This document shows positions 1-6,177 of a stretch of DNA of 6,297 nucleotides, piece after piece. The stretch lies in NCBI GenBank assembly GCA_030540535.1, contig JAUNWB010000083.1, forward strand, positions 1-6,297. Direction: 5' to 3'. Position 1 is the stretch's first letter; each line of letters begins with the position of its first letter. The notes under the pieces are model-generated. The model did no database searches and was not told the origin of the DNA. It saw only the letters and a program-made list of their open reading frames with translations. The position numbers and the translations under genes were made by a program. Source of the DNA: Elusimicrobiales bacterium (GTDB lineage Bacteria; Elusimicrobiota; Elusimicrobia; Elusimicrobiales; Elusimicrobiaceae).

Positions 1-1645
1 CCGCCCAGGAAACGCCGGAGTCGAGCCATACGTCCAAGATGTCCGTTTCCTTTCTAAATTCGGTGCCGCCGCATTCGCAGTGGTAGCCTTCCGGCATGAG
101 TTTTTCCACCGGGTCGGTAAACCAAAAATCGGAACCTTCTTCCATAGCGCGCGCTTTGATAAACTCAAAAAGTTTATGGTCAATCTGCGGCTTACCGCAT
201 TTTTTACAATACAAAATGGTAACCGGCGTACCCCAGAAGCGCTGGCGGGAAAGACACCAGTCCGGGCGCAGGCCGATCATGGAGCGCATGCGTTCTTCGC
301 CGCCCGCGGGATAGAATTTGACGTTGTCCAAATTCTTCATGAGTTTTTGGCGCAGACCGTCTTTATCGATGTTCATGAACCACTGTTCCGTGGCGCGGAA
401 GATAATCGGGTTATGGCAGCGCCAGCAGTGCGGATAGCTGTGCGTGATTTCCTGCTCTTTAATGAGCGCGCCGAGTTCGTCCAGCTTTTTAACCATCAAG
501 GGGTTGGCTTCGAACACGTGCATGCCTTCAAAAATGCCGGAATCTTTGGTGTAACAACCCTTTTCGTCCACGGGGCAGAACGCTTCCAGGCCCCATTGTT
601 TGCCGGCGGCGGCGTCTTCTTCACCGTGGCCGGGGGCGATATGTACGATACCCACACCGGCGTCCATGGTTACAAAGTCGGTCCAGATGACCGGGTTTTC
701 TTTATGCGTAAGCGGGTGATAATACTTCATACCCACCAAATCGGCACCGGCCACTTTGCCGGCCTGCGTGCAGTCGAGCCCGGTGTTCTTTAAAAATTCT
801 TCGGCCAGTTTTTCGGCTACGATATAGTATTCACCCGTTTTGGCGTCTTTAAGCACGGAGTAATCTTCCGTATTGGAAACGGCGGCCGCGCAGTTGGCGG
901 GAATCGTCCACGGAGTGGTCGTCCACACGGCGAGGCTGACGGGTTTGGTGTAGTCCAAATCGCCCAGGATTTTTTGGTCCGGGTTTACGAGTTTAAAACG
1001 CAGGTAAATAGACGGGGAAGAAATATCTTTATATTCGGTTTCCGCGTCGGCCAAGGCCGTTTCGCAATGGGAACACCACGTAATCGTTTTCTGGCCTTTG
1101 TAAACGTAGCCTTTTTCAATCAAATCCAAAAATACGCCGATGGTGATGCCTTCGTAGCGCGGGGCCATCGTAAGGTACGGGTTATCCCAGTCGCCCTGCA
1201 CGCCTAACCGTTTAAAACCCTGGCGCTGGAGGTCGATAAATTTGGCGGCGAACTCGCGCGCTTTTTTGCGGAAAGCGGGCACGTCCGTGATGTGTTTTTT
1301 GTCTTGTTTTAATTCTTTTAAAAGAGCCTGTTCAATGGGCAGGCCATGGCAGTCCCACCCCGGCACGTAAGGGGTGTAGTAACCCGTCATCGCGCGGCTT
1401 TTAATAATAATATCCTTAATCGTTTTATCCAAAGCGTGGCCGATGTGAATTTTGCCGTTGGCGTAAGGCGGCCCGTCGTGCAGAACAAAATGTTTGCCGG
1501 CTTCGTTCTTTTTAAGCATGGCTTCGTAGAGGTTGATGGACTTCCAGAAGTCTAAAATTTTGGGTTCTTTTTGCGCAAGTCCCGCGCGCATGGGGAAATC
1601 CGTCTTGGGAAGCAAAACGGTATGGGAATACTTATTCTTTGCCAT
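1..1645 (-). CDS. ileS: Isoleucyl-tRNA synthetase, N-terminal ~548 residues (cut by left edge)
   Basis: This cytoplasmic class I aminoacyl-tRNA synthetase charges tRNA-Ile with isoleucine and hydrolyses mischarged valine. Reading the minus strand from ATG at 1645 gives an unbroken frame to the window edge. The Rossmann-fold signature HIGH is at residues 67-70, preceded by HDGPPYANG. The inserted editing domain (CP1) shows WCSHC (190-194), the threonine-rich WTTTPWT (241-247) and GIVHIAPGHGEED (332-344), whose final Asp fits the conserved editing aspartate. Further on come YPHCWRCHNPIIFRATEQWF (404-423), RPDWCLSRQRFWG (460-472) and DILDVWLDSG (535-544), where many homologues have Phe instead of Leu541. 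About 390 residues, including the KMSKS loop, tRNA-binding domain and any zinc-binding tail, would lie left of the window if the protein has the usual ~930-residue length. The start is supported by GGAGTG at 1655-1660, nine bases upstream. No frameshift is visible. Confidence 0.97.
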   Translation of the reverse strand, partial: MAKNKYSHTVLLPKTDFPMRAGLAQKEPKILDFWKSINLYEAMLKKNEAGKHFVLHDGPPYANGKIHIGHALDKTIKDIIIKSRAMTGYYTPYVPGWDCHGLPIEQALLKELKQDKKHITDVPAFRKKAREFAAKFIDLQRQGFKRLGVQGDWDNPYLTMAPRYEGITIGVFLDLIEKGYVYKGQKTITWCSHCETALADAETEYKDISSPSIYLRFKLVNPDQKILGDLDYTKPVSLAVWTTTPWTIPANCAAAVSNTEDYSVLKDAKTGEYYIVAEKLAEEFLKNTGLDCTQAGKVAGADLVGMKYYHPLTHKENPVIWTDFVTMDAGVGIVHIAPGHGEEDAAAGKQWGLEAFCPVDEKGCYTKDSGIFEGMHVFEANPLMVKKLDELGALIKEQEITHSYPHCWRCHNPIIFRATEQWFMNIDKDGLRQKLMKNLDNVKFYPAGGEERMRSMIGLRPDWCLSRQRFWGTPVTILYCKKCGKPQIDHKLFEFIKARAMEEGSDFWFTDPVEKLMPEGYHCECGGTEFRKETDILDVWLDSGVSWA

Positions 1646-1654
1646 GATACAATT

Positions 1655-1686
1655 CACTCCGTATAATTAAGGATAATTATATTATA
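1655..1686 (-). promoter_or_regulatory. ileS ribosome binding site and probable -10 elements
   Basis: On the minus strand GGAGTG (1655-1660) lies nine bases before the ileS ATG. Two overlapping TATAAT hexamers occur at 1681-1686 and 1676-1681, giving a very short leader. I see no good -35 at 16-18 bp from either, so the promoter call is tentative; the ribosome binding site is solid. The short leader leaves no room for a T-box or other amino-acid-sensing riboswitch, unless transcription starts further upstream. Confidence 0.45.
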
Positions 1687-1722
1687 GAAAATTTAGGGGG
1701 AATGTATACCGCAACAAACACA

Positions 1723-1757
1723 AAAGAGGAGGAACCCAAAAACTGTTCCTCCTCTTT
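1723..1757 (-). terminator. Intrinsic terminator after the TPR-ankyrin gene
   Basis: Perfect 13-bp inverted repeat AAAGAGGAGGAAC (1723-1735) and GTTCCTCCTCTTT (1745-1757) with a 9-nt loop. On the minus strand the right arm ends in CTTTTGTGTTTGTTG, a U-rich but interrupted tail. It lies about 20 nt after the TPR-ankyrin stop codon and before the ileS promoter region, so it should separate the two genes. Confidence 0.8.
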
Positions 1758-1776
1758 AAAAATCTCCGTCCACGCA

Positions 1777-3267
1777 CTACTCGGCTGCGCCGGCGGCTGC
1801 CAACAGTTCCGCCGCTTCCGCGCGGTTGCACGAACGCGCCAAACCCAACGCCGTCTGGCCGCGTTTATTTTTGACGTTTAAACCCGCCCCCGCCGCAAGC
1901 AGCATCTTAAGCGCGGTCAGCTTGCCGGCTTTCGCCGCTGTCATCAGCGCCGTGTTTCCGCCGGAGTCTGTCGCATTGACGTTTATCCCCGTATGCGCCA
2001 ACAAAACTTCCAGCACGGAGGAATCCTCCCAAACCACGGCAGTGTCCAACGCGGTTTTGCCCGATTTGGTTACGGCGTTTACGTCTGCACCCGACTCCAG
2101 CAGCACTTTTACCACTTCGGCGTATTTACCTTTTATCGCTTTTAGCAGCGGCGTTTCGCTAAACAGTTCCAAATTAAGATCCGCTCCCGCATCAATCAGT
2201 TCGCGCACTTTATCCAAATGACCGAATCCGCATTCCCGAATTAACTGTTTTCCCAATTCGCGGGCACGGGCTGGATCTACCGGATCTGTTTCTGCAAGGA
2301 CGGGTCCTTCGGCAGATTGCTCTTCCGTTTCGCTTAACTCCCCTTCGGTAATTTTTTCATCCGGCTCTTTTGCCGGTTCCAAATCATACATTGTAACGGG
2401 AGTTCCGTCTATGGGTACAATCATCGCCTTCCGCCCGTTCTTAAGCGTTACCCGCATATAATGGGTTCCCGCCGGTACCTCCGACAGCAAATCATTTTGA
2501 AGCGTTTGCACGGCGATTAATGCGTTTTCGTCCTCGGGAGATAAATCCAACGCCTTTTGAAAATCCTCCAACGCGCCTAAAATATCTCCGGTTTGAGTCT
2601 TGGCGTTGCCGCGCAGACCATACGCCGGAGAGTAATCGGGAAACATCTCAATCGTTTTGGAAAAATTTTCTATGGCAGCCTCAAAATTGTTCTGCGCCAT
2701 TCTGATTTGGCCGATACCGAAATAACCGCCGCCGTAACCGGATTCTAATTCAGTCGCTTTTAAATAATCTTTTTCCGCGGCGTCATAATTTTTCAAGGCA
2801 AGATAAGAATCCGCACGGAAGGCATAAGCGCGGTTTCCACCCTCTCCGGCATTAATTACAACGGTAAAATCTTCTATAGCTTCTTGATGTTTTCCCAACC
2901 GCATTCTTACTTCGCCGCGTTCGCAGTACGCGTCCAAATCCTGCGGGTCCGCTTCAATTGCGCGCGTATATCCCGTTTCCGCCATATCCGGGTACCCCAG
3001 CAATAAGTTGGCATACGCCCACAATTTGTGCGGCGCCGAGAAATGAGGATCTAAATCCGTCGCTTTTTTAAGTAAATCGCTAAATTCTTCGCGGGGAAGA
3101 TCAAACACTTCGCTTTTGTTCCATAACACGCACGCTTTTAAAAAATAGGGTTTTGCTTCTTGCGGATATGCTTTCAAAACCTCGTTGCTTAGGGACAATG
3201 CCTTCTCAAACTCTCCGTTTTCCATCAACTCTTTTAATTGCTTTTCCATTTCGTTCATAGATTCCAT
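1777..3267 (-). CDS. TPR and ankyrin-repeat protein of unknown role
   Basis: A 496-residue protein with two solenoid modules and no visible catalytic motif, signal peptide or membrane segment, so probably a cytoplasmic protein-protein interaction scaffold. A first TPR-like hairpin covers about residues 4-37. Then tetratricopeptide units follow in strict 34-residue register: about 77-110, 111-144, 145-178, 179-212 and 213-246, with typical Gly/Ala and Pro positions such as SPAYGLRGNAKTQTGD. A short strand-rich patch (269-295) and an acidic linker (about 299-321, rich in Glu) come next. The C-terminal third holds about five ankyrin units (339-370, 371-402, 403-436, 437-469, 470-495) with marks such as GADVNA, GKTALDTA and GNTALMTAA. 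The start is chosen because AGGAGA (3276-3281) lies 8 nt upstream. TATCAT at 3292-3297 may be its -10. A terminator precedes it and one follows it, so it looks monocistronic. Partner and function are unknown. Confidence 0.93.
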   Translation of the reverse strand: MESMNEMEKQLKELMENGEFEKALSLSNEVLKAYPQEAKPYFLKACVLWNKSEVFDLPREEFSDLLKKATDLDPHFSAPHKLWAYANLLLGYPDMAETGYTRAIEADPQDLDAYCERGEVRMRLGKHQEAIEDFTVVINAGEGGNRAYAFRADSYLALKNYDAAEKDYLKATELESGYGGGYFGIGQIRMAQNNFEAAIENFSKTIEMFPDYSPAYGLRGNAKTQTGDILGALEDFQKALDLSPEDENALIAVQTLQNDLLSEVPAGTHYMRVTLKNGRKAMIVPIDGTPVTMYDLEPAKEPDEKITEGELSETEEQSAEGPVLAETDPVDPARARELGKQLIRECGFGHLDKVRELIDAGADLNLELFSETPLLKAIKGKYAEVVKVLLESGADVNAVTKSGKTALDTAVVWEDSSVLEVLLAHTGINVNATDSGGNTALMTAAKAGKLTALKMLLAAGAGLNVKNKRGQTALGLARSCNRAEAAELLAAAGAAE

Positions 3268-3298
3268 AAAAAATTTCTCCTGTTTTTAAGCATGATAG

Positions 3299-3324
3299 AA
3301 AAAAAACGAAATAAGCGTTTCGTT
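3299..3324 (-). terminator. Intrinsic terminator overlapping the DtxR-type gene stop
   Basis: AACGAAA (3305-3311) and TTTCGTT (3318-3324) form a 7-bp stem with a 6-nt loop, followed on the minus strand by a run of eight T (3299-3306, partly in the stem). The TAA stop of the repressor gene (3323-3325) lies in the upstream arm. The stem is short and AT-rich, but the T tract is good. Confidence 0.7.
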
Positions 3325-3706
3325 ATTCTTCCGTTCCGGTTTGTTTATGCAGGTAAGCGTGGAGTTTTTCGAGCGTTTCGCGGCTGACGGCGTGTTCCAT
3401 TTTGCACGCGTCCATATCGGCCGTTTTGGGGTTTACGCCCAGCACCTGCCGCAGGAAACGGCTTAAAATGGCGTGACGTTTTTTAACGTCTTCGGCGGCG
3501 CGGCGGCCTTTGGCCGTCAGTTCAATGCCGCTGTAGGGCTGGTGGCGTACATAGCCGGCTTCCGCAAGTGCCTTCATGGCGCCCGTAACGCTGGGAGTTT
3601 TTACGCCCAGCATGTCGCGGATGTCGCTCACGCGGGCGACGCCTTCCTCATTGGCGCAAAAAGACACGGCTTCCAAATAATCTTCCATATTGGCAGATAG
3701 TTTCAT
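3323..3706 (-). CDS. DtxR/MntR-family metal-dependent transcriptional repressor
   Basis: A 127-residue cytoplasmic repressor that, in this family, binds operator DNA when loaded with Mn(II) or Fe(II). The winged helix-turn-helix spans about residues 1-66 (ARVSDIRDMLGVKTPSVTGA at 24-43, then wing YSGIELTAKG at 58-67). The dimerisation/metal domain follows; there is no C-terminal SH3-like domain, as in MntR-type short members. Likely ligands by comparison with remembered B. subtilis MntR (D8, E11, H77, E99, E102, H103) are D9, E12, H78, C101, E104 and H105. C101 is the odd one: MntR has Glu there, while DtxR/IdeR have Cys, so the metal cannot be named. I use ATG 3706 because MKLSANMEDYLEAV is the family N-terminus and GAGGGA (3711-3716) sits before it; an upstream in-frame ATG at 3754 would run through the control region. 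Divergent from gdhA; no metal transporter is in view. Confidence 0.92.
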   Translation of the reverse strand: MKLSANMEDYLEAVSFCANEEGVARVSDIRDMLGVKTPSVTGAMKALAEAGYVRHQPYSGIELTAKGRRAAEDVKKRHAILSRFLRQVLGVNPKTADMDACKMEHAVSRETLEKLHAYLHKQTGTEE

Positions 3707-3755
3707 AATTTCCCTCGTGCGCAAACGGCGCGCGGATTTTGTATATGGTAGCATA

Positions 3756-3770
3756 TTTTCCGCCGGAAAA
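3756..3770. promoter_or_regulatory. Perfect palindrome, candidate repressor operator
   Basis: TTTTCCGCCGGAAAA is a perfect dyad (7-bp arms, 1-nt centre) in the 127-bp divergent region between the DtxR-type gene and gdhA. A looser relative, TTTCC-N6-GGAAA, lies at 3782-3797, inside the spacer of the gdhA promoter. Position suggests an operator for the adjacent regulator. It is not an obvious match to the DtxR or MntR consensus boxes as I remember them. I could not define a convincing minus-strand promoter for the regulator gene itself. Confidence 0.45.
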
Positions 3771-3776
3771 GGACCC

Positions 3777-3829
3777 TTGCTTTTCCCGCGGCGGAAATTT
3801 ATAATAGGGGTACAAGCCGCACCAGGAGG
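3777..3829 (+). promoter_or_regulatory. gdhA promoter and ribosome binding site
   Basis: TTGCTT (3777-3782), a 17-bp spacer and a perfect TATAAT (3800-3805) form a sigma70-type promoter; the -35 matches consensus at three of six bases. AGGAGG (3824-3829) lies 4 nt before ATG 3834, a strong but closely spaced Shine-Dalgarno. The predicted leader is only about 20 nt. Confidence 0.7.
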
Positions 3830-3833
3830 GAGT

Positions 3834-5183
3834 ATGGATACAAACGCTTATATTACCGAGTTTCTGGCCGCCCAAACCAAAAAAGACCCCGCACAAAAAG
3901 TCTTTCACCAAGCGGTGTTTGAAGTTGTCAGCACATTAAAACCCGTACTGGAACAAAATCCCGTCTACATTAAAGAAAAAATTTTGGAACGCATCGTGGA
4001 ACCCGAACGCATCATCATCTTCCGCGTTCCGTGGCAGGATGACAAAGGAGGCATACACGTAAACCGCGGTTTCCGCGTGCAGTTCAACAGCGCGCTGGGG
4101 CCGTACAAAGGCGGTATCCGCTTTCATGAAACGGTAACGCAGGACGCGCTTAAATTTTTAGGGTTCGAACAAACCTTCAAAAACAGCCTGACGACGCTCC
4201 CCTTGGGCGGAGGCAAGGGCGGAAGCGATTTCGACACGCGCGGCAAATCCGCCGCCGAAGTCATGCGGTTTTGCCATTCGTTTATCAACGAACTGTACCA
4301 CCACATCGGCTATCACACCGATATTCCGGCAGGGGACTTGGGCTGCGGCGCGCGCGAAATCGGCTACATGTTCGGCCAATACAAAAAACTGACGAACGAT
4401 TTTACCGGCGCGTTTACCGGCAAAAAACCCAACTGGGGCGGCAGCCTTTTGCGCCCGGAAGCCACGGGCTACGGCGTAGCCTACTTTGCGCAAAACATGC
4501 TGGCCACGCGCGGAGATGATTTAAAAGGAAAAACGGCCATTGTATCCGGCTGCGGCAACGTGGGTATTTACGCGATTGAAAAACTGACCCAGCTGGGGGC
4601 GAAGGTCGTCGGGTTTATGGATTACGACGGCAGCATTTACGATGAGTACGGCGTAGACGAAGAACGGCTGGCTTTTTTGAAAGATTTGGTGTTTGTTCGC
4701 CGCGCAAGCCTGAAAGAATACGACAAAAAATTCAAAGGAGCGCACTTCCGCCCCGGCAAAAAAACGTGGGACATTCCGTGCGACGTAGCCTGCCCCACCG
4801 CCTGCGAAAACGAACTGCATGAATCCGACGCCAAAGAACTGTTAAAAAACGGCTGCATGTGCGTATGCGAAGGCTCCAACATGCCCTGCACGCCCGAAGC
4901 GGTGGACGCGTTCCAAAACGCGGGGATTTTGTATTCTCCCGGCAAGGCTTCCAACGCCGGCGGCGTGGCCGTGTCGGGCCTGGAAATGACGCAAAACAGC
5001 ATGCGTATTTACTGGACGCGCGAAGAAGTAGACCAATACCTCCGCCGTATTATGAACAGTATTCACCAAAGCTGTTTGGCTGCGGCCGAAGAATACGGCC
5101 TGAAAGGCAACTACATGGCGGGCGCGAACATCGCCGGATTTAAAAAAGTGGCCTACGCGATTCTGGACCAAGGACTCGTTTGA
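3834..5183 (+). CDS. gdhA: Glutamate dehydrogenase, hexameric small type
   Basis: A 449-residue cytoplasmic enzyme interconverting glutamate and 2-oxoglutarate plus ammonia with NAD(P)(H); its length matches the ~450-residue hexameric class (E. coli GdhA 447). Substrate and catalytic motifs are GPYKGGIRFH (89-98, K92), FEQTFKNSL (111-119, K116), LPLGGGKGGSDFD (122-134, catalytic K128) and PAGDLGCGAREIGYMFG (165-181, catalytic D168). The dinucleotide-binding domain starts near 230 with GCGNVG (239-244). The C-terminal part keeps EGSNMP (346-351), SNAGGVAVSGLEM (373-385) and GANIAGFKKVA (430-440). Coenzyme choice is unclear: by a remembered alignment, the E. coli phosphate-binding Lys286 is Val286 here while Arg289 is kept. 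ATG 3834 is chosen over an upstream in-frame ATG at 3690, because it has AGGAGG before it, fits the family length, and lies after the promoter. It is divergent from the DtxR-type repressor gene. Confidence 0.97.
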   Translation: MDTNAYITEFLAAQTKKDPAQKVFHQAVFEVVSTLKPVLEQNPVYIKEKILERIVEPERIIIFRVPWQDDKGGIHVNRGFRVQFNSALGPYKGGIRFHETVTQDALKFLGFEQTFKNSLTTLPLGGGKGGSDFDTRGKSAAEVMRFCHSFINELYHHIGYHTDIPAGDLGCGAREIGYMFGQYKKLTNDFTGAFTGKKPNWGGSLLRPEATGYGVAYFAQNMLATRGDDLKGKTAIVSGCGNVGIYAIEKLTQLGAKVVGFMDYDGSIYDEYGVDEERLAFLKDLVFVRRASLKEYDKKFKGAHFRPGKKTWDIPCDVACPTACENELHESDAKELLKNGCMCVCEGSNMPCTPEAVDAFQNAGILYSPGKASNAGGVAVSGLEMTQNSMRIYWTREEVDQYLRRIMNSIHQSCLAAAEEYGLKGNYMAGANIAGFKKVAYAILDQGLV

Positions 5184-5209
5184 TACTTTTCTTTGGGAAG
5201 AAAAGTATC
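5182..5209. repeat. Stem-loop over the gdhA stop codon
   Basis: GATACTTTTCTT (5182-5193) and AAGAAAAGTATC (5198-5209) form a perfect 12-bp stem with loop TGGG. It begins inside the TGA stop. No T tract follows on the plus strand (CAAAAGACCC), so it is not a standard terminator. It may stabilise the 3' end or be the left end of the adjacent repeat. A similar AT-rich element, as I recall, is common between genes in many bacteria. Confidence 0.65.
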
Positions 5210-5220
5210 CAAAAGACCCT

Positions 5221-5342
5221 CACCCCGGGCCGCTAAAACAAAAATTCAAAGGACGGGCGGACAACTCGGCTAAAACAGCCTCGAACAAGTCCGCCCGTTG
5301 TCGTTCTTGAATTTTTGTTTTAGATAACCGGCCAAAGGGGTG
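5221..5342. repeat. Long interrupted foldback (inverted repeat)
   Basis: Nested complementary arms: CACCCC 5221-5226 with 5337-5342; GGCCG 5228-5232 with 5329-5333; the 17-bp perfect CTAAAACAAAAATTCAA 5233-5249 with 5307-5323; ACGGGCGGAC 5253-5262 with 5289-5298; and a small hairpin GGCT/AGCC (5268-5271, 5277-5280). Together about 42 pairs over 122 nt. It lies between convergent gdhA and the pilin gene, so it could act as a bidirectional 3' end or be a small non-autonomous repeat element. No transposase is present. Confidence 0.75.
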
Positions 5343-5521
5343 CCATAAAAGCGAACCCAAAAATGGATTTTTATTGGCAATCTAAAAGGCCGCATAAACG
5401 GCAAACAGCCAACGACTCCCGCCCGTTGTCATTCTTGAATTTTTGTTTTAGACAACCGGCCAAAGGGGTGCCATAAAAGCAAACCCAAAAATGGATTTTT
5501 ATTAACAACCTGATGGCCGCA
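5291..5521. repeat. Two-copy direct repeat, period 128 bp
   Basis: Copy 1 starts at 5291 and copy 2 at 5419. Over 93 aligned bases (5291-5383 versus 5419-5511) I count six differences, all transitions. After a one-base offset both copies continue to GGCCGCA (ending 5394 and 5521). The unit equals the right half of the foldback plus about 50 nt beyond it (shared GGGGTGCCATAAAAG and AAAAATGGATTTTT). Copy 2 lacks a matching left arm; only a weak GGCCGCATAAAC resembles it. The 128-bp period is not a multiple of three and the copies fall in different frames, so the stretch 5184-5571 looks noncoding. Confidence 0.85.
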
Positions 5522-5571
5522 GAAAAGATAAACAAACAACTATAAAACCGGCCTAGGGACACAAAAAATTC

Positions 5572-6045
5572 TCAATGTTTTAACGATTTGCAAAAGGCAA
5601 TTCCCTTTGTCGTTTTGCCTATACATTTCCGCCCGGGCCCCGTTGAATAACCGGTCAAATAAATGGTATATAAATAATCAGCTTTTGTTTTACACTCTAC
5701 AGCGGAAGCAGACCGCGACACAGACGGGCAAAAGCTCATTTGCACCCAGGCGTCCCTCACGGTATCCGAACCTAACAAATCGATACCCCAATCGCCGCAG
5801 CGCATATCGTCCCCTCCCGTACAAATTTCTTCCCCAATATCCAAATTGTCAACTGTTGATGAATAAGAACCGTTTGCAATAAAATACACTTCCTCCGCCC
5901 GGGCCAAAGCGTCCGCCAAAGGGAGCATGGCCGCATAACGGCTTTTCCAGACGGCTTTTTCGTACTGCGGCAACGCCACCGCCGCTAAAATACCAATAAT
6001 CAGCACGACAACCAACAGTTCTATCAAAGTGAAACCTTTTTTCAT
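5572..6045 (-). CDS. Type IV pilin / pseudopilin-like prepilin
   Basis: A 157-residue secreted or pilus-type subunit. The N-terminus is a textbook class III signal: MKKG followed by [22 protein letters not shown], so prepilin peptidase should cut between G4 and F5, leaving Phe1 (N-methylated in this family) and Glu5 of the mature chain. Residues 5-25 form the hydrophobic helix that anchors in the inner membrane and later packs the fibre core; an alpha helix continues to about 55. The globular part (56-157) holds six cysteines (C75, C83, C106, C118, C141, C152); the last pair could form a D-region disulfide as in PilE/PilA pilins. I use ATG 6045, with GAGGAG (6052-6057) 6 nt upstream; the longer in-frame start at 6153 would put 36 residues before the signal and read through a terminator. 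No pilus assembly gene is nearby, so major pilin, minor pilin or type II secretion pseudopilin cannot be told apart. Confidence 0.92.
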   Translation of the reverse strand: MKKGFTLIELLVVVLIIGILAAVALPQYEKAVWKSRYAAMLPLADALARAEEVYFIANGSYSSTVDNLDIGEEICTGGDDMRCGDWGIDLLGSDTVRDAWVQMSFCPSVSRSASAVECKTKADYLYTIYLTGYSTGPGRKCIGKTTKGIAFCKSLKH

Positions 6046-6084
6046 AAAAAACTCCTCAGCGGGTAAAATTAAAAGGCTATATAT

Positions 6085-6113
6085 AGGATAATCTTTTGAA
6101 GCCCAAAAATCAA
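6085..6113 (-). promoter_or_regulatory. Probable pilin promoter
   Basis: On the minus strand TTGATT (6108-6113), a 17-bp spacer and TATCCT (6085-6090) make a sigma70-like promoter, four of six matches in each box. It lies about 40 nt before the pilin ATG. I see no clear GG-N10-GC sigma54 element in the upstream 250 bases. Confidence 0.5.
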
Positions 6114-6132
6114 CCCGTTTTGTCCAGTTTAT

Positions 6133-6177
6133 AAAAAAAAAAAAACGGGTCAACCCTCTTGTGGATTAACCCGTTTT
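6133..6177 (-). terminator. Strong intrinsic terminator of an upstream minus-strand gene
   Basis: AAAACGGGT (6142-6150) and ACCCGTTTT (6169-6177) form a 9-bp stem, with further pairs inside (AA/TT and CC/GG around loop TCTTGT at 6157-6162). On the minus strand the stem is followed by a tract of T covering 6133-6145, 13 in all, several of them in the stem. It should end a transcript entering from the right edge and insulate the pilin promoter. Confidence 0.88.

Noticed and set aside
80..793. 237-codon open frame on the plus strand inside ileS
   Set aside because: It is antisense to a clear, motif-rich isoleucyl-tRNA synthetase frame, has no ribosome binding site, and no recognisable domain.
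1646..1776. T-box riboswitch in front of ileS
   Set aside because: The only strong hairpin lies upstream of the likely promoter, close to the preceding gene's stop, and no T-box sequence or specifier loop is visible.
1826..2221. 131-codon plus-strand frame opposite the ankyrin repeats
   Set aside because: Repetitive Ala/Ser-rich translation is the mirror of the ankyrin coding sequence.
3648..3911. 87-codon minus-strand frame across the divergent control region
   Set aside because: It overlaps the starts of both flanking genes and the gdhA promoter, and has no ribosome binding site.
4158..5171. Several minus-strand frames of 99-121 codons opposite gdhA
   Set aside because: They overlap each other and a well-supported dehydrogenase gene, and lack motifs and start signals.
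5291..5521. CRISPR-like array
   Set aside because: Only two long imperfect copies with a short gap, no 25-40 bp repeats with uniform spacers, and no cas gene.
5371..5562. 63-codon minus-strand frame in the repeat region
   Set aside because: It is built mostly from repeat sequence, and the two repeat copies fall in different frames (128-bp period), so a conserved peptide is unlikely.
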